Shown: positions 1-7,701 of the stretch, piece by piece
Numbering within the stretch: position 1 is the stretch's first letter
Layout: every line of letters begins with the position of its first letter
Made by a program: the position numbers and the translations under genes
From: an uncultured Algibacter sp.
Lineage (GTDB): Bacteria > Bacteroidota > Bacteroidia > Flavobacteriales > Flavobacteriaceae
DNA: 64,000 bases
Reading direction: 5' to 3'
NCBI RefSeq assembly: GCF_947487575.1
Contig: NZ_CANKXG010000012.1
Location: 1 to 64,000, forward strand
Notes under the pieces: generated by a model
What the model was told of the DNA's origin: nothing
The model's input: the letters and a program-made list of their open reading frames with translations, nothing else
Database searches by the model: none

Positions 1-15
1 TCGTTGCCTTTTTTG

Positions 16-53
16 AATCCTCAATCTAATTTTTAGATTGAGGATTTTTTTTT
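16..53 (+). terminator. Intrinsic terminator of an upstream gene
   Basis: A 14-bp perfect stem (arms AATCCTCAATCTAA and TTAGATTGAGGATT) is followed by a run of eight or more T on the plus strand. It probably ends a plus-strand gene lying left of the window. No gene is seen between it and position 218. Confidence 0.75.
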
Positions 54-217
54 GCACTAAACTCAAAATAATAAACACTCTAGCAGTATTCACAAAATTA
101 TTAGAAAGATGTTAATATGTTAAAAAATACTTTATTATATTCTACACATTGCGTTTATTTTTAAGATTAAAAACAATATTTTTAGTTTTTAAAAATTTAT
201 AGAAAAACAATTGTTTT

Positions 218-1459
218 ATGCCGATTAGAGTTGTTGAATTATTTGCTGGTGTTGGCGGATTTAGAATTGGACTTGAAGGATATCCTAAAAGTAAGAATGC
301 ACCTTATAAAGTAGTATGGAGTAACCAATGGGAGCCAAGTACAAAAACTCAGCATGCTAATATGGTATATACTGAGCGTTGGGGGACAAAAAATCATTGT
401 GGTAAGGACATATCTACAGTAGATACTAAAAATATTCCTGAGCATGATTTATTAGTTGGTGGATTCCCTTGTCAAGATTATTCTGTGGCTACAACTTTAA
501 AAAGAAGTGATGGACTAATAGGAAAGAAAGGGGTTTTATGGTGGCAAATCCATAGAATTATTGAAGCTAAAAAACCTAAATACCTTTTACTTGAAAATGT
601 AGACCGCTTACTAAAATCTCCTGCAAGTCAGAGAGGGAGAGACTTTGCTATAATGCTCTCGTCATTAAATGAAAAAGGTTATGCGGTTGAATGGAAAATA
701 ATTAATGCTGCTGAGTATGGTATGCCTCAAAGAAGACGACGCATTTTTATAGTGGCTTATCATAAATCTACCTATATATACAAAAGGCTTAAAAAACTAA
801 ATAATAAAGAAGATTGGCTTTTGAGTGAAGGGGTAATGGCTAAATCATTCTCGAGTACTAAAAAAGATAATGTCTTAGTTAAAGGTATTATTGATAAAGA
901 CTTAGCAACCGTTTCAAGTACATTTAATAAAGACGGGAAATTATCTCCTTTTCAAAATGCAGGGGTTATGATTGATGGGGCGTATTTGACTCATAAATAT
1001 GCTCCAAAATATAGTGGAGAGTACATCAATTTAGGTCAAATATTAATTCCTGAAAATGAGGTGCCTTCAGAATTTTATATTGATGCGGATAGCATTGATA
1101 AATGGGTGTATCTCAAAGGTGCTAAAAAAGAAGAACGGATTAACAAAGCGCAAGGATTTAAGTATAATTATAGTGAAGGTAGCATGATATTTCCTGATGC
1201 GCTAGATAAGGCTTCAAGAACTATTATTACTGGTGAAGGTGGCGTGTCTGCATCTAGATTTAAACATGTAGTTAAGCCTAATGGCAAAATGCGAAGACTA
1301 ACACCTAAAGAACTTGAACGACTTAACATGTTTCCAGATAATCATACAAAACTTGAAGGCATTAGTGATACGAAACGTGCTTTTTTTATGGGAAATGCTT
1401 TGGTAGTTGGTCTGATAGAAAAAATTGGAAGAGTATTAGCGGAAGAAATCAAGAATTAA
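218..1459 (+). CDS. DNA (cytosine-5) methyltransferase of a type II R-M system
   Basis: This 413-residue protein should transfer methyl groups from S-adenosylmethionine to C5 of cytosine in a specific DNA site, protecting host DNA. The family motifs appear in order: motif I ELFAGVGGF (residues 7-15), catalytic motif IV GGFPCQDYS with nucleophile Cys85, motif VI ENVDRLL (about 127), motif VIII GMPQRRRRIFIVAY (about 169-182), motif IX RRLTPKELERLNMFP, and motif X GNALVV near the C-terminus. The variable region between VIII and IX (about 190-360) is the presumed target-recognition domain; I cannot assign a target site. The gene is convergent with a predicted nuclease and overlaps its 3' end by 11 bp, which suggests a two-gene R-M system without a controller gene. 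Confidence 0.93.
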   Translation: MPIRVVELFAGVGGFRIGLEGYPKSKNAPYKVVWSNQWEPSTKTQHANMVYTERWGTKNHCGKDISTVDTKNIPEHDLLVGGFPCQDYSVATTLKRSDGLIGKKGVLWWQIHRIIEAKKPKYLLLENVDRLLKSPASQRGRDFAIMLSSLNEKGYAVEWKIINAAEYGMPQRRRRIFIVAYHKSTYIYKRLKKLNNKEDWLLSEGVMAKSFSSTKKDNVLVKGIIDKDLATVSSTFNKDGKLSPFQNAGVMIDGAYLTHKYAPKYSGEYINLGQILIPENEVPSEFYIDADSIDKWVYLKGAKKEERINKAQGFKYNYSEGSMIFPDALDKASRTIITGEGGVSASRFKHVVKPNGKMRRLTPKELERLNMFPDNHTKLEGISDTKRAFFMGNALVVGLIEKIGRVLAEEIKN

Positions 1460-2084
1460 AAAGGACACTACTTATTTTAGTTTTTTCAAGAAACTTTAAT
1501 TTTAATACTAAATTTATTGGAGATTCAGCTTTGTTATCTTTAGAATAGTAGATATAGCCTTCCGTTTTTGGGTTTAATTCTTTGATTGGAATTTTACCGT
1601 GCTCACTTTTAAGTCTTATTTTTTTGTCAATTTCAGATAACTTTGGTGCGCTTAATCCTAAGTCGTTTAAAACCTGAATCAATTTATCACGATAAACACC
1701 CGTAATTTTAACCTTTCTGATACCATCAGAGAGGTCCTTGCCATTTTTGGTGTAAATATTGGTAATTAAAAAATAAATGTTAGTCAATTTATGGCCATCA
1801 TATAACCAACCCTTATGTAAATTATCATTTTTTAAATATGAAAGCTCGAAAGCAAACGTTGGTAGTGATTTATTAAGGTAATCTAATTGCGCTTTTTCAT
1901 CAACATAATAAGTTATATTTTTATTTGTTAAGACTAAATCAACGCCCTTATGTTGCAAATCAAGATTATCTATTCTTTTTATTACATATTTTGTAGCCTC
2001 AAATATTTTAGGATAAACCTTATTTAAATACACACCAAGTAATGACTCATTACTTAAATCCTTATAATAATTTGAACTGCTCAT
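1449..2084 (-). CDS. Predicted type II restriction endonuclease (PD-(D/E)XK fold)
   Basis: I do not recognise a named family for this 211-residue protein. Its context and one motif point to the nuclease partner of the adjacent methyltransferase. A metal-dependent nuclease core is readable as GVDLVL with Asp49, followed after 12 residues by YYVDEKAQ (Asp62-Glu63-Lys64), the spacing typical of PD-(D/E)XK enzymes, with a preceding helix containing Glu30. There is no signal peptide or membrane segment. It ends 11 bp inside the methyltransferase gene on the opposite strand, so the two transcripts are complementary at their ends. Function is inferred; target site and cleavage pattern are unknown. 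Confidence 0.72.
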   Translation of the reverse strand: MSSSNYYKDLSNESLLGVYLNKVYPKIFEATKYVIKRIDNLDLQHKGVDLVLTNKNITYYVDEKAQLDYLNKSLPTFAFELSYLKNDNLHKGWLYDGHKLTNIYFLITNIYTKNGKDLSDGIRKVKITGVYRDKLIQVLNDLGLSAPKLSEIDKKIRLKSEHGKIPIKELNPKTEGYIYYSKDNKAESPINLVLKLKFLEKTKISSVLFNS

Positions 2085-2210
2085 TTTTGTAATTTAATAT
2101 TATTTTATCGATTTCCCTTTTTTATAATGTAATTTTTGTTCTTGTTAATAGGCAAATATTTAATAAATAAATAATCAATTGGTGTAATTAATGTAGTTGA
2201 TAGATAGTTG

Positions 2211-2280
2211 AGGGAGCGATAGCAGTGGTTAGCTTTTGGTGAGGCGCGCATCGAGCCAAAACTAGTAACGGATAGCGCAG
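2211..2280 (+). repeat. REP-like intergenic element, divergent copy A
   Basis: The 320-bp gap between the nuclease gene and the helicase gene holds no convincing gene. It contains a GC-richer palindromic element with outer arms like those at 20274-20411, 31572-31664 and 62468-62554: GCGATAGCAGTGG on the left and TAGTAACGGATAGCGC on the right. Between them is a private stem (CTTTTGG and CCAAAA). An 81-codon minus-strand frame crosses the element and is judged not to be a gene. Confidence 0.6.
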
Positions 2281-2404
2281 TTTTTAAATAATTAAGCATA
2301 TTGTAACAAGTCTTGAGTTGTTTTCTTTTAATTTTATATATAAAACCCACTAAAAAGATTTTTCAAATTATTATATTGAATTTTTTAAATTTTTAAACTA
2401 TTTA

Positions 2405-4840
2405 ATGACAGAAAATAGGGAACTGGAATTGGCATGGGCGTTCGTGAATAATACAAACCGTTCTATTTTTTTGACGGGTAAGGCAGGGACTGGTAAAACA
2501 ACGTTTTTGCACCGTTTGAAAATGAATAGTTTGAAACGCTTAGTGGTCGTTGCTCCAACGGGTGTCGCCGCTATTAATGCAAAGGGGGTTACAATACATT
2601 CGTTTTTTCAAATGCCCTTTGGTCCGATTTTACCTGATACAGATTTGAATGCTGGGAAAGGTTTTAATAGGAAGTTCAGTAAGACGAAAATTAATATTAT
2701 TAAGTCGATGGACTTGTTGGTGATTGACGAAATTAGCATGGTACGTGCCGATTTGCTGGATGGAATTGATAAAACCTTACGTCGTTTTAGAGACCGAAAC
2801 AAAGTGTTTGGAGGGGTGCAGGTATTGATGATTGGTGATTTGCAACAACTATCGCCGGTGATTAAGGAGCAGGAATGGGGTTTGCTAAAACAGTATTATA
2901 CAAACGGATTCTTTTTTAGTAGCCACGCCTACAAACAATGTAATGCTATTACTATTGAGTTGAAACATATTTATAGGCAGGACAATCCTAAGTTTATTGA
3001 AATTTTAAACGAGATTAGAAATAATGCGCTTACTGAAGCAGCCGCAGCTGAATTAAATAAGCGCTTTATACCCGACTTTATAGCTGAGCGCGATGCTGGT
3101 TATATTTCGTTAACTACTCATAATAACAAAGCAGAAGCGACCAATAGGAAGGAGTTGGAGAAGTTAAAAACCAAGACCTTTACTTATAAGTCTGAAGTTG
3201 ATGGTAAGTTTCCTGAGTATGCTTACCCTAATAAAGAGGTTTTAGAACTTAAAGTTGGGGCACAGGTAATGTTTGTTAAAAATGATAGTAGCCCTGAAAA
3301 ACGGTATTTTAATGGGAAAATAGGAAAGGTAATTTTGTTAGATGCCGATGAAGTGGTAGTGCATTGCCCCGAAGATGATTTTAATATTGTAACAACACCC
3401 GAAATTTGGAATAACATTAATTACACAATTAATAAGGAAACAAAAGCCATTTCGGAAAATATAATTGGGTCTTACACCCAAATGCCCTTGCGTTTGGCTT
3501 GGAGTATTACCATACATAAAAGTCAAGGTTTAACGTTTGAAAAAGCTATTATTGATGCACAAGGTGCTTTTGCACATGGGCAAACTTATGTAGCATTAAG
3601 TAGATGTAAATCTTTGGAGGGTTTGGTGTTGAAGAGTAAGATACATTCAAGCCAAATTATAAGTGATAGGAATGTAACTTCGTTTAACGAGAACGCAGAG
3701 CAGAATGCACCAGATGAAGTTATTTTGGCAGAATCGCAGTCTAATTTTCAGTTGGATTTAATAGCTGAAGTGTTTGCTTTTTATAAATTTTTATATCCAC
3801 TGAATAGAATTTTAGATGTTTTTTATAAGAATAGAACGGTGGTTGAAGGACCTGTTGAAGCTACGTTTTTACCCATTAAAGATACAGTTACAAACTTTTT
3901 GAAAGTAGCCAACGGATTTAATGCCCAATTAAAACAACTTGCTAAGGCTGGTAATTTGCCTGAACATAGCGCTATGATTCAGGAGCGTTTTAAAAAAGGG
4001 ATTACGTATTTTTCATCTGAAACAGAAACCAAAATTGTTGTTCCATTAAAAACCTTTGCTTTTACAACAGATAATCAAGCAGTAGGAGGTGAGATTGTTA
4101 AACACTTAGAAAATTTTGAAGAGTTATTGTCGGTTAAGTTACTTTATTTTAAAGGTTTGGTGACTGGTTTTACTGCTGAACATATTTTAGAACTTCGAAC
4201 TAAGTCTGTTTTTATGGGGAAAGAAAAACCTAAAAAATCTAGAAAAACAGTTGTTGAAGGTACTAGTAATGTAGAGTTGTTTGAATTACTTAGGGTGCTT
4301 AGAAATGATATTGCTGACGAGAAAGATTTAATTCATTATCAGATTTTTACTCAGAAGGCTTTATATGAAATGTGTGAGATTTTGCCAACCAATAAGGCAG
4401 AATTACTTAAGGTAAATGGTATGGGGAAAACCCGCGTTGAAAAATATGGGTCTGAAATTTTGAAAGTAATTAAATCTTATTGTGATGAACATGATATTGA
4501 GACTTCTACTGAAATTGAAATATTTGATGACCCAAAACCTAAACGAAAAAAAGGTGATACTAAAAAAGAATCGTTAGCACTTTTTGAAACTGGAAAATCG
4601 GTAGCAAATATTGCTGAAACTCGTCAATTAAACATAAATACAATTATTGGTCATTTGGCTAGTTTTATACCATCTGGAGAAGTTAAAATTACCGATTTAA
4701 TGTCGGTTGCTTATTACGAAGAGTTGAAGACTATTATTCCGAAGAAAAAATATGAAAACTTATCTGATTTGAAACACCAATTGGATGATAAGTATAGTTA
4801 TGGAGAAATTAGATTAGTGGTGAATGAATTATCAAATTAA
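2405..4840 (+). CDS. PIF1/RecD-like helicase with HRDC and C-terminal helix-turn-helix domains
   Basis: This 811-residue protein is a cytoplasmic superfamily 1B 5'-3' DNA helicase. It shows Walker A GKAGTGKT (residues 25-32), Walker B LLVIDEIS (about 104-111), GDLQQLSPV, and the late helicase motifs WSITIHKSQG and TYVALSRCKSLEG near 360-405. A second half follows that is absent from minimal PIF1 proteins: an HRDC-like helical domain around 630-700 (ending VNGMGKTRVEKYG) and a helix-turn-helix segment around 725-775. This long domain order is common in Flavobacteriia. The likely role is resolving replication barriers, R-loops or G-quadruplexes. It follows the R-M pair but reads as a core gene. 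Confidence 0.9.
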   Translation: MTENRELELAWAFVNNTNRSIFLTGKAGTGKTTFLHRLKMNSLKRLVVVAPTGVAAINAKGVTIHSFFQMPFGPILPDTDLNAGKGFNRKFSKTKINIIKSMDLLVIDEISMVRADLLDGIDKTLRRFRDRNKVFGGVQVLMIGDLQQLSPVIKEQEWGLLKQYYTNGFFFSSHAYKQCNAITIELKHIYRQDNPKFIEILNEIRNNALTEAAAAELNKRFIPDFIAERDAGYISLTTHNNKAEATNRKELEKLKTKTFTYKSEVDGKFPEYAYPNKEVLELKVGAQVMFVKNDSSPEKRYFNGKIGKVILLDADEVVVHCPEDDFNIVTTPEIWNNINYTINKETKAISENIIGSYTQMPLRLAWSITIHKSQGLTFEKAIIDAQGAFAHGQTYVALSRCKSLEGLVLKSKIHSSQIISDRNVTSFNENAEQNAPDEVILAESQSNFQLDLIAEVFAFYKFLYPLNRILDVFYKNRTVVEGPVEATFLPIKDTVTNFLKVANGFNAQLKQLAKAGNLPEHSAMIQERFKKGITYFSSETETKIVVPLKTFAFTTDNQAVGGEIVKHLENFEELLSVKLLYFKGLVTGFTAEHILELRTKSVFMGKEKPKKSRKTVVEGTSNVELFELLRVLRNDIADEKDLIHYQIFTQKALYEMCEILPTNKAELLKVNGMGKTRVEKYGSEILKVIKSYCDEHDIETSTEIEIFDDPKPKRKKGDTKKESLALFETGKSVANIAETRQLNINTIIGHLASFIPSGEVKITDLMSVAYYEELKTIIPKKKYENLSDLKHQLDDKYSYGEIRLVVNELSN

Positions 4841-4945
4841 ACCAAAAGCATACTTTAACACTTAATCTCTAATACTTTTGGCTCAATTTGATTTCACTAA
4901 CTAAACTAATGACTAACTACAAAAAAATTAAATATATTTTTTCTG

Positions 4946-5794
4946 TTACTTTTTAACGATTAATTTTTTTGTTACTTTACCATGTTCTGAAATAATATTC
5001 AATAGATACATACCATCTGGTAACCTACTAACATTGATAGTATGGTCTATAGATAAGTTTACATGGACTGCTTTTCCAGTTATATCGTAGACTTCAATTG
5101 CAGTAATAATTACTCCTTGGCCTGGTTTGATGTTTACTGTATGACTTGCTGGATTTGGGTATAAGAGTACATCCATTTCTATCAATTGTTCAATGAGGTC
5201 TAAGGTTAATGCCGAGGTTAATTTATTTACAGCAAATCCATCACCATTACCCCCATTAAATAAGGTTAGCATAAGACCAGACAGGTAATTTCCTGGTTTT
5301 AATTCACTAGAAAACCCATCGCCATCGCCGCCTTCAAAAATAGCGTTCATAAACCCTACAAGGAATACAGAATTCAGTTCTTGGTAATCTGCGCCATCAC
5401 CAGAATTTCCAGTAAAAAGCATACTTAAATCTGTACCATTGATAATGGATTGCACGTTATTCTCTGAATGCCCATCACCAGAATTTCCAACATATAGTTT
5501 ATTGATGTTGCTTCCAGAAATAGTTAGTGTAGACGCATTTATAGAAAAGCCATCGCCCGAGCTTCCGTGATAAAGGTTAACATCAGAACCTGCAAGAAAT
5601 AGTTGATTCATTTCAGTATCGTGACCATCACCTTGATTACCTTGATACATTACAGAAAATGAGGCTATTTCACCAGTTAATCTGCTACCTTTTAGGGAAG
5701 CTATATCACTTCCATCATCTCTTCCTCCAATGAATTGTGCATTCAAATGAAAGCTAATGAGTACTATAGGTATAAAATATAATTTTTGAATCAT
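4946..5794 (-). CDS. T9SS-exported protein with six GDG repeats
   Basis: The 282-residue protein has a signal peptide (about 1-20) and a typical type A T9SS sorting domain at the C-terminus (LLYPNPAS near 210, then GMYLLNI and a basic tail), so it should be secreted or anchored outside the outer membrane. Between them lie repeats built on GxxGDG: GDG at residues 55, 80, 106, 132, about 158 and 184, a period of 25-26. A degenerate first unit is GGRDDGSD (23-30). The period and the Gly/Asp turns suggest a solenoid or calcium-loop fold (inference). No enzyme motif is visible. It lies 11 bp downstream of the FGE-like gene, probably in one operon. Confidence 0.8.
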   Translation of the reverse strand: MIQKLYFIPIVLISFHLNAQFIGGRDDGSDIASLKGSRLTGEIASFSVMYQGNQGDGHDTEMNQLFLAGSDVNLYHGSSGDGFSINASTLTISGSNINKLYVGNSGDGHSENNVQSIINGTDLSMLFTGNSGDGADYQELNSVFLVGFMNAIFEGGDGDGFSSELKPGNYLSGLMLTLFNGGNGDGFAVNKLTSALTLDLIEQLIEMDVLLYPNPASHTVNIKPGQGVIITAIEVYDITGKAVHVNLSIDHTINVSRLPDGMYLLNIISEHGKVTKKLIVKK

Positions 5795-5805
5795 GAGTCA
5801 ATGTT

Positions 5806-7266
5806 TTAATCAATAGACCTTACTCCACGGAACCCTAACCTGTTGTTTCCAATTGATATCACTGAAGCGGCATCGTGCCTATCTGAAACTCTAATAAAAT
5901 TTATACCATTAAAAAAAGAACCACCTCTATAGCCTATGCCTGTATTATAGTCATTAGGCCACGAACTAACATTGGCATCTCCACTAGGAGTTAATATACC
6001 ATCTCCATGTGTTGCAGTAAATGCTCTGCCTTCTGGATTCCCAACTGTTATGCAACGCTCATATAGATTTCCTGTTAATTCCATAATGCCATAATAGCTT
6101 CCTCCAGTTTCTTCTCTAGTTTTGTTTACAGCGCTAGCAGCTAATATGCCAACTCTTTTAGGTCCAGTTGGAGTGCCATTGGTTGAGGCATATAAAGCAT
6201 TTCCTGTACCCGTTTCTGGATTTGATACTAATTCGTTTGATTGAGATTCATTTATTAAAGTATATGTATTGGTAGCAATGTTTGCATTACCCCAAGCAAA
6301 TTCATTTCCTTTTGGAGCAATTGGACCTCGACATGCTTTTTCGTATTCTAGCTCTGTCATTAGTCTTAAACCTGACCAATCTAAATAAGCCAATAATAGC
6401 TTGTTTGTAACATAATTAAGAGGAATGTCTGGTGATGTAGTTGTAGCACTAGCACTACCTTCTTCCCAAGAAATTGAATTTCTATTTAAAACTGTATCTA
6501 CACCCTTGCCATTGGTTCCAGTAATATCATTATCAGTTTTTTGGCTTGCTGTAAGCGTGTTAAAAAAACTAACCCACTGTCCTTGAGTTACTTCATATTT
6601 CATACAGTAAAATGCATTAAAACCTTTTGGAAATGCTTCAGGTAGCGGGCCTAATTGGTCTCCAGGTCTGGAGCCACCAGTAGCGGTACTATAATATAGG
6701 TTGCCTACTCCGCCAGCTATTGTAATGGCGTTTTCTGATGTTACGTTGTAAGGAATATTTTGAAGAAATGTATAGAATTTACCAACTTCATTACCTGTAG
6801 AGCTTCCTACAGAGAATGATCCTTCAGGGACATTTACCATTTCAATAGCAAATACTTTTATATCTATAATATCATTTGGATCTATAGAACCATAGTCCCA
6901 GCGTAATCGCATATCTTGTAGGTTTAAATCGCCGCTACCCTCACTATCTCTATAAACAAAAGCACCAACACCATCACTAGATATGTCTATAGTGCTTCCA
7001 GAGGCTGCAATAAAATCTGTTTGTGCAAGTTGAGCGTGCATCCAATCTCCACTATTTACACGATATTTAATAAATACCCATGCAGCATCCCAATTAGATG
7101 GACCTGCGTTTAGTCTCCAAGAATTTTCCCAGCTTAAATCGAATTCTATTTGCACCCAATCAGGCTCATTTAAGTTTTCCAAAGTAATATTACTTACTGA
7201 AATATTATTGGCGTTGGTTAAAAAGCAAAAAAGTAGTGCTAATGTTAATGTGATTTTTGTTTTCAT
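5806..7266 (-). CDS. Secreted FGE/SUMF1-like domain protein, apparently non-catalytic
   Basis: A 486-residue exported protein with a signal peptide at 1-19. The first 150 residues form a beta-rich module seen in flavobacterial surface proteins. From about 210 onward it carries the formylglycine-generating-enzyme (sulfatase-modifying factor) fold: MKYEVTQGQWVSFF, GLRLMTELEYEKACRG, YGIMELTGNLYERC, and a C-terminal RGGSFF...RLGFRGVR block. The C-terminal cysteine pair used by true FGE enzymes is missing from that last block, so I infer a structural or binding role rather than sulfatase activation. The next gene, 11 bp away, encodes the GDG-repeat T9SS protein. An upstream hybrid regulator is a candidate controller. 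Confidence 0.82.
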   Translation of the reverse strand: MKTKITLTLALLFCFLTNANNISVSNITLENLNEPDWVQIEFDLSWENSWRLNAGPSNWDAAWVFIKYRVNSGDWMHAQLAQTDFIAASGSTIDISSDGVGAFVYRDSEGSGDLNLQDMRLRWDYGSIDPNDIIDIKVFAIEMVNVPEGSFSVGSSTGNEVGKFYTFLQNIPYNVTSENAITIAGGVGNLYYSTATGGSRPGDQLGPLPEAFPKGFNAFYCMKYEVTQGQWVSFFNTLTASQKTDNDITGTNGKGVDTVLNRNSISWEEGSASATTTSPDIPLNYVTNKLLLAYLDWSGLRLMTELEYEKACRGPIAPKGNEFAWGNANIATNTYTLINESQSNELVSNPETGTGNALYASTNGTPTGPKRVGILAASAVNKTREETGGSYYGIMELTGNLYERCITVGNPEGRAFTATHGDGILTPSGDANVSSWPNDYNTGIGYRGGSFFNGINFIRVSDRHDAASVISIGNNRLGFRGVRSID

Positions 7267-7355
7267 TTTTTTTAGATTTATGATTAATTTCTGTTGCTCA
7301 TTTAATCATGGACTAGGGGAGAATTGAGGAGCAAAAAAAGAATTTTAGTTTCTTA

Positions 7356-7400
7356 AAAAGGGAATAACTGCCATAGTTATATTTTCATTATTCCCCTTTT
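7356..7400 (-). terminator. Intrinsic terminator after the 45-codon ORF
   Basis: Arms GGGAATAA and TTATTCCC, with an internal competing hairpin (ATAACT/AGTTAT), are followed on the minus strand by a T run. It sits 22 bp past the stop of the small ORF at 7423-7560 and before the FGE-like gene, so the FGE-like operon probably has its own promoter. Confidence 0.6.
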
Positions 7401-7422
7401 CTTCACTTGATTAATAGCATCT

Positions 7423-7560
7423 TTATTTCTTTATTTCTATAGATTTAATTACTTTATTTTTAAGAGTGATATTTAATAAGTAATGCCCTTTTTTTAAATG
7501 ATCGATGCTTAAATAAATGTTTTGATTTTCTTCTTTATTTATATCATCGGTTTTGTGCAT
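7423..7560 (-). CDS. 45-residue small ORF resembling a stand-alone T9SS tail
   Basis: The gap between the hybrid regulator and the FGE-like gene (7267-7701) contains an ATG-started, 45-codon minus-strand ORF. Its second half, DHLKKGHYLLNITLKN followed by KVIKSIEIKK, closely resembles the last strands and basic tail of type A T9SS sorting domains (compare GMYLLNI...KKLIVKK in the neighbour at 4946-5794). There is no signal peptide and no cargo domain, and an in-frame stop lies five codons upstream of the ATG. A terminator follows it. It may be a real small protein of unknown role or the remnant of a lost T9SS gene. The two cannot be separated here. Confidence 0.45.
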   Translation of the reverse strand: MHKTDDINKEENQNIYLSIDHLKKGHYLLNITLKNKVIKSIEIKK

Positions 7561-7649
7561 TGATTTTAATGATTAGGTAGTGGATTACTTAACATCATTT
7601 TTATGTTCAGTTGTAAAATTATAATGAAAGTGTTTTAGAAGATATCAAG

Positions 7650-7679
7650 TATGTAACAAAGTATGTAACATATGTAACA
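7650..7679. promoter_or_regulatory. Three direct repeats of TATGTAACA
   Basis: TATGTAACA occurs at 7650-7658, 7662-7670 and 7671-7679, so successive copies start 12 and 9 bp apart. They lie between the stop of the hybrid regulator and the small ORF. Direct repeats are the usual target shape of AraC-type domains such as the C-terminus of that regulator, so this is a candidate binding site. That is inference from shape and position. Confidence 0.35.
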
Positions 7680-7701
7680 CGTTTAAAAATCTAGTGTAAT
7701 A

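Noticed and set aside
2105-2350. An 81-codon minus-strand frame between the nuclease and helicase genes
   Set aside because: It runs across a palindromic repeat element, has no family resemblance and a mixed composition; it is most likely not translated.
4841-4882. CCAAAAG/CTTTTGG inverted repeat behind the helicase gene
   Set aside because: The stem is short, the loop long and no T run follows, so it is not called a terminator.
5806-7266. Active sulfatase-modifying enzyme
   Set aside because: The C-terminal catalytic cysteines of FGE are absent and no sulfatase gene is nearby.
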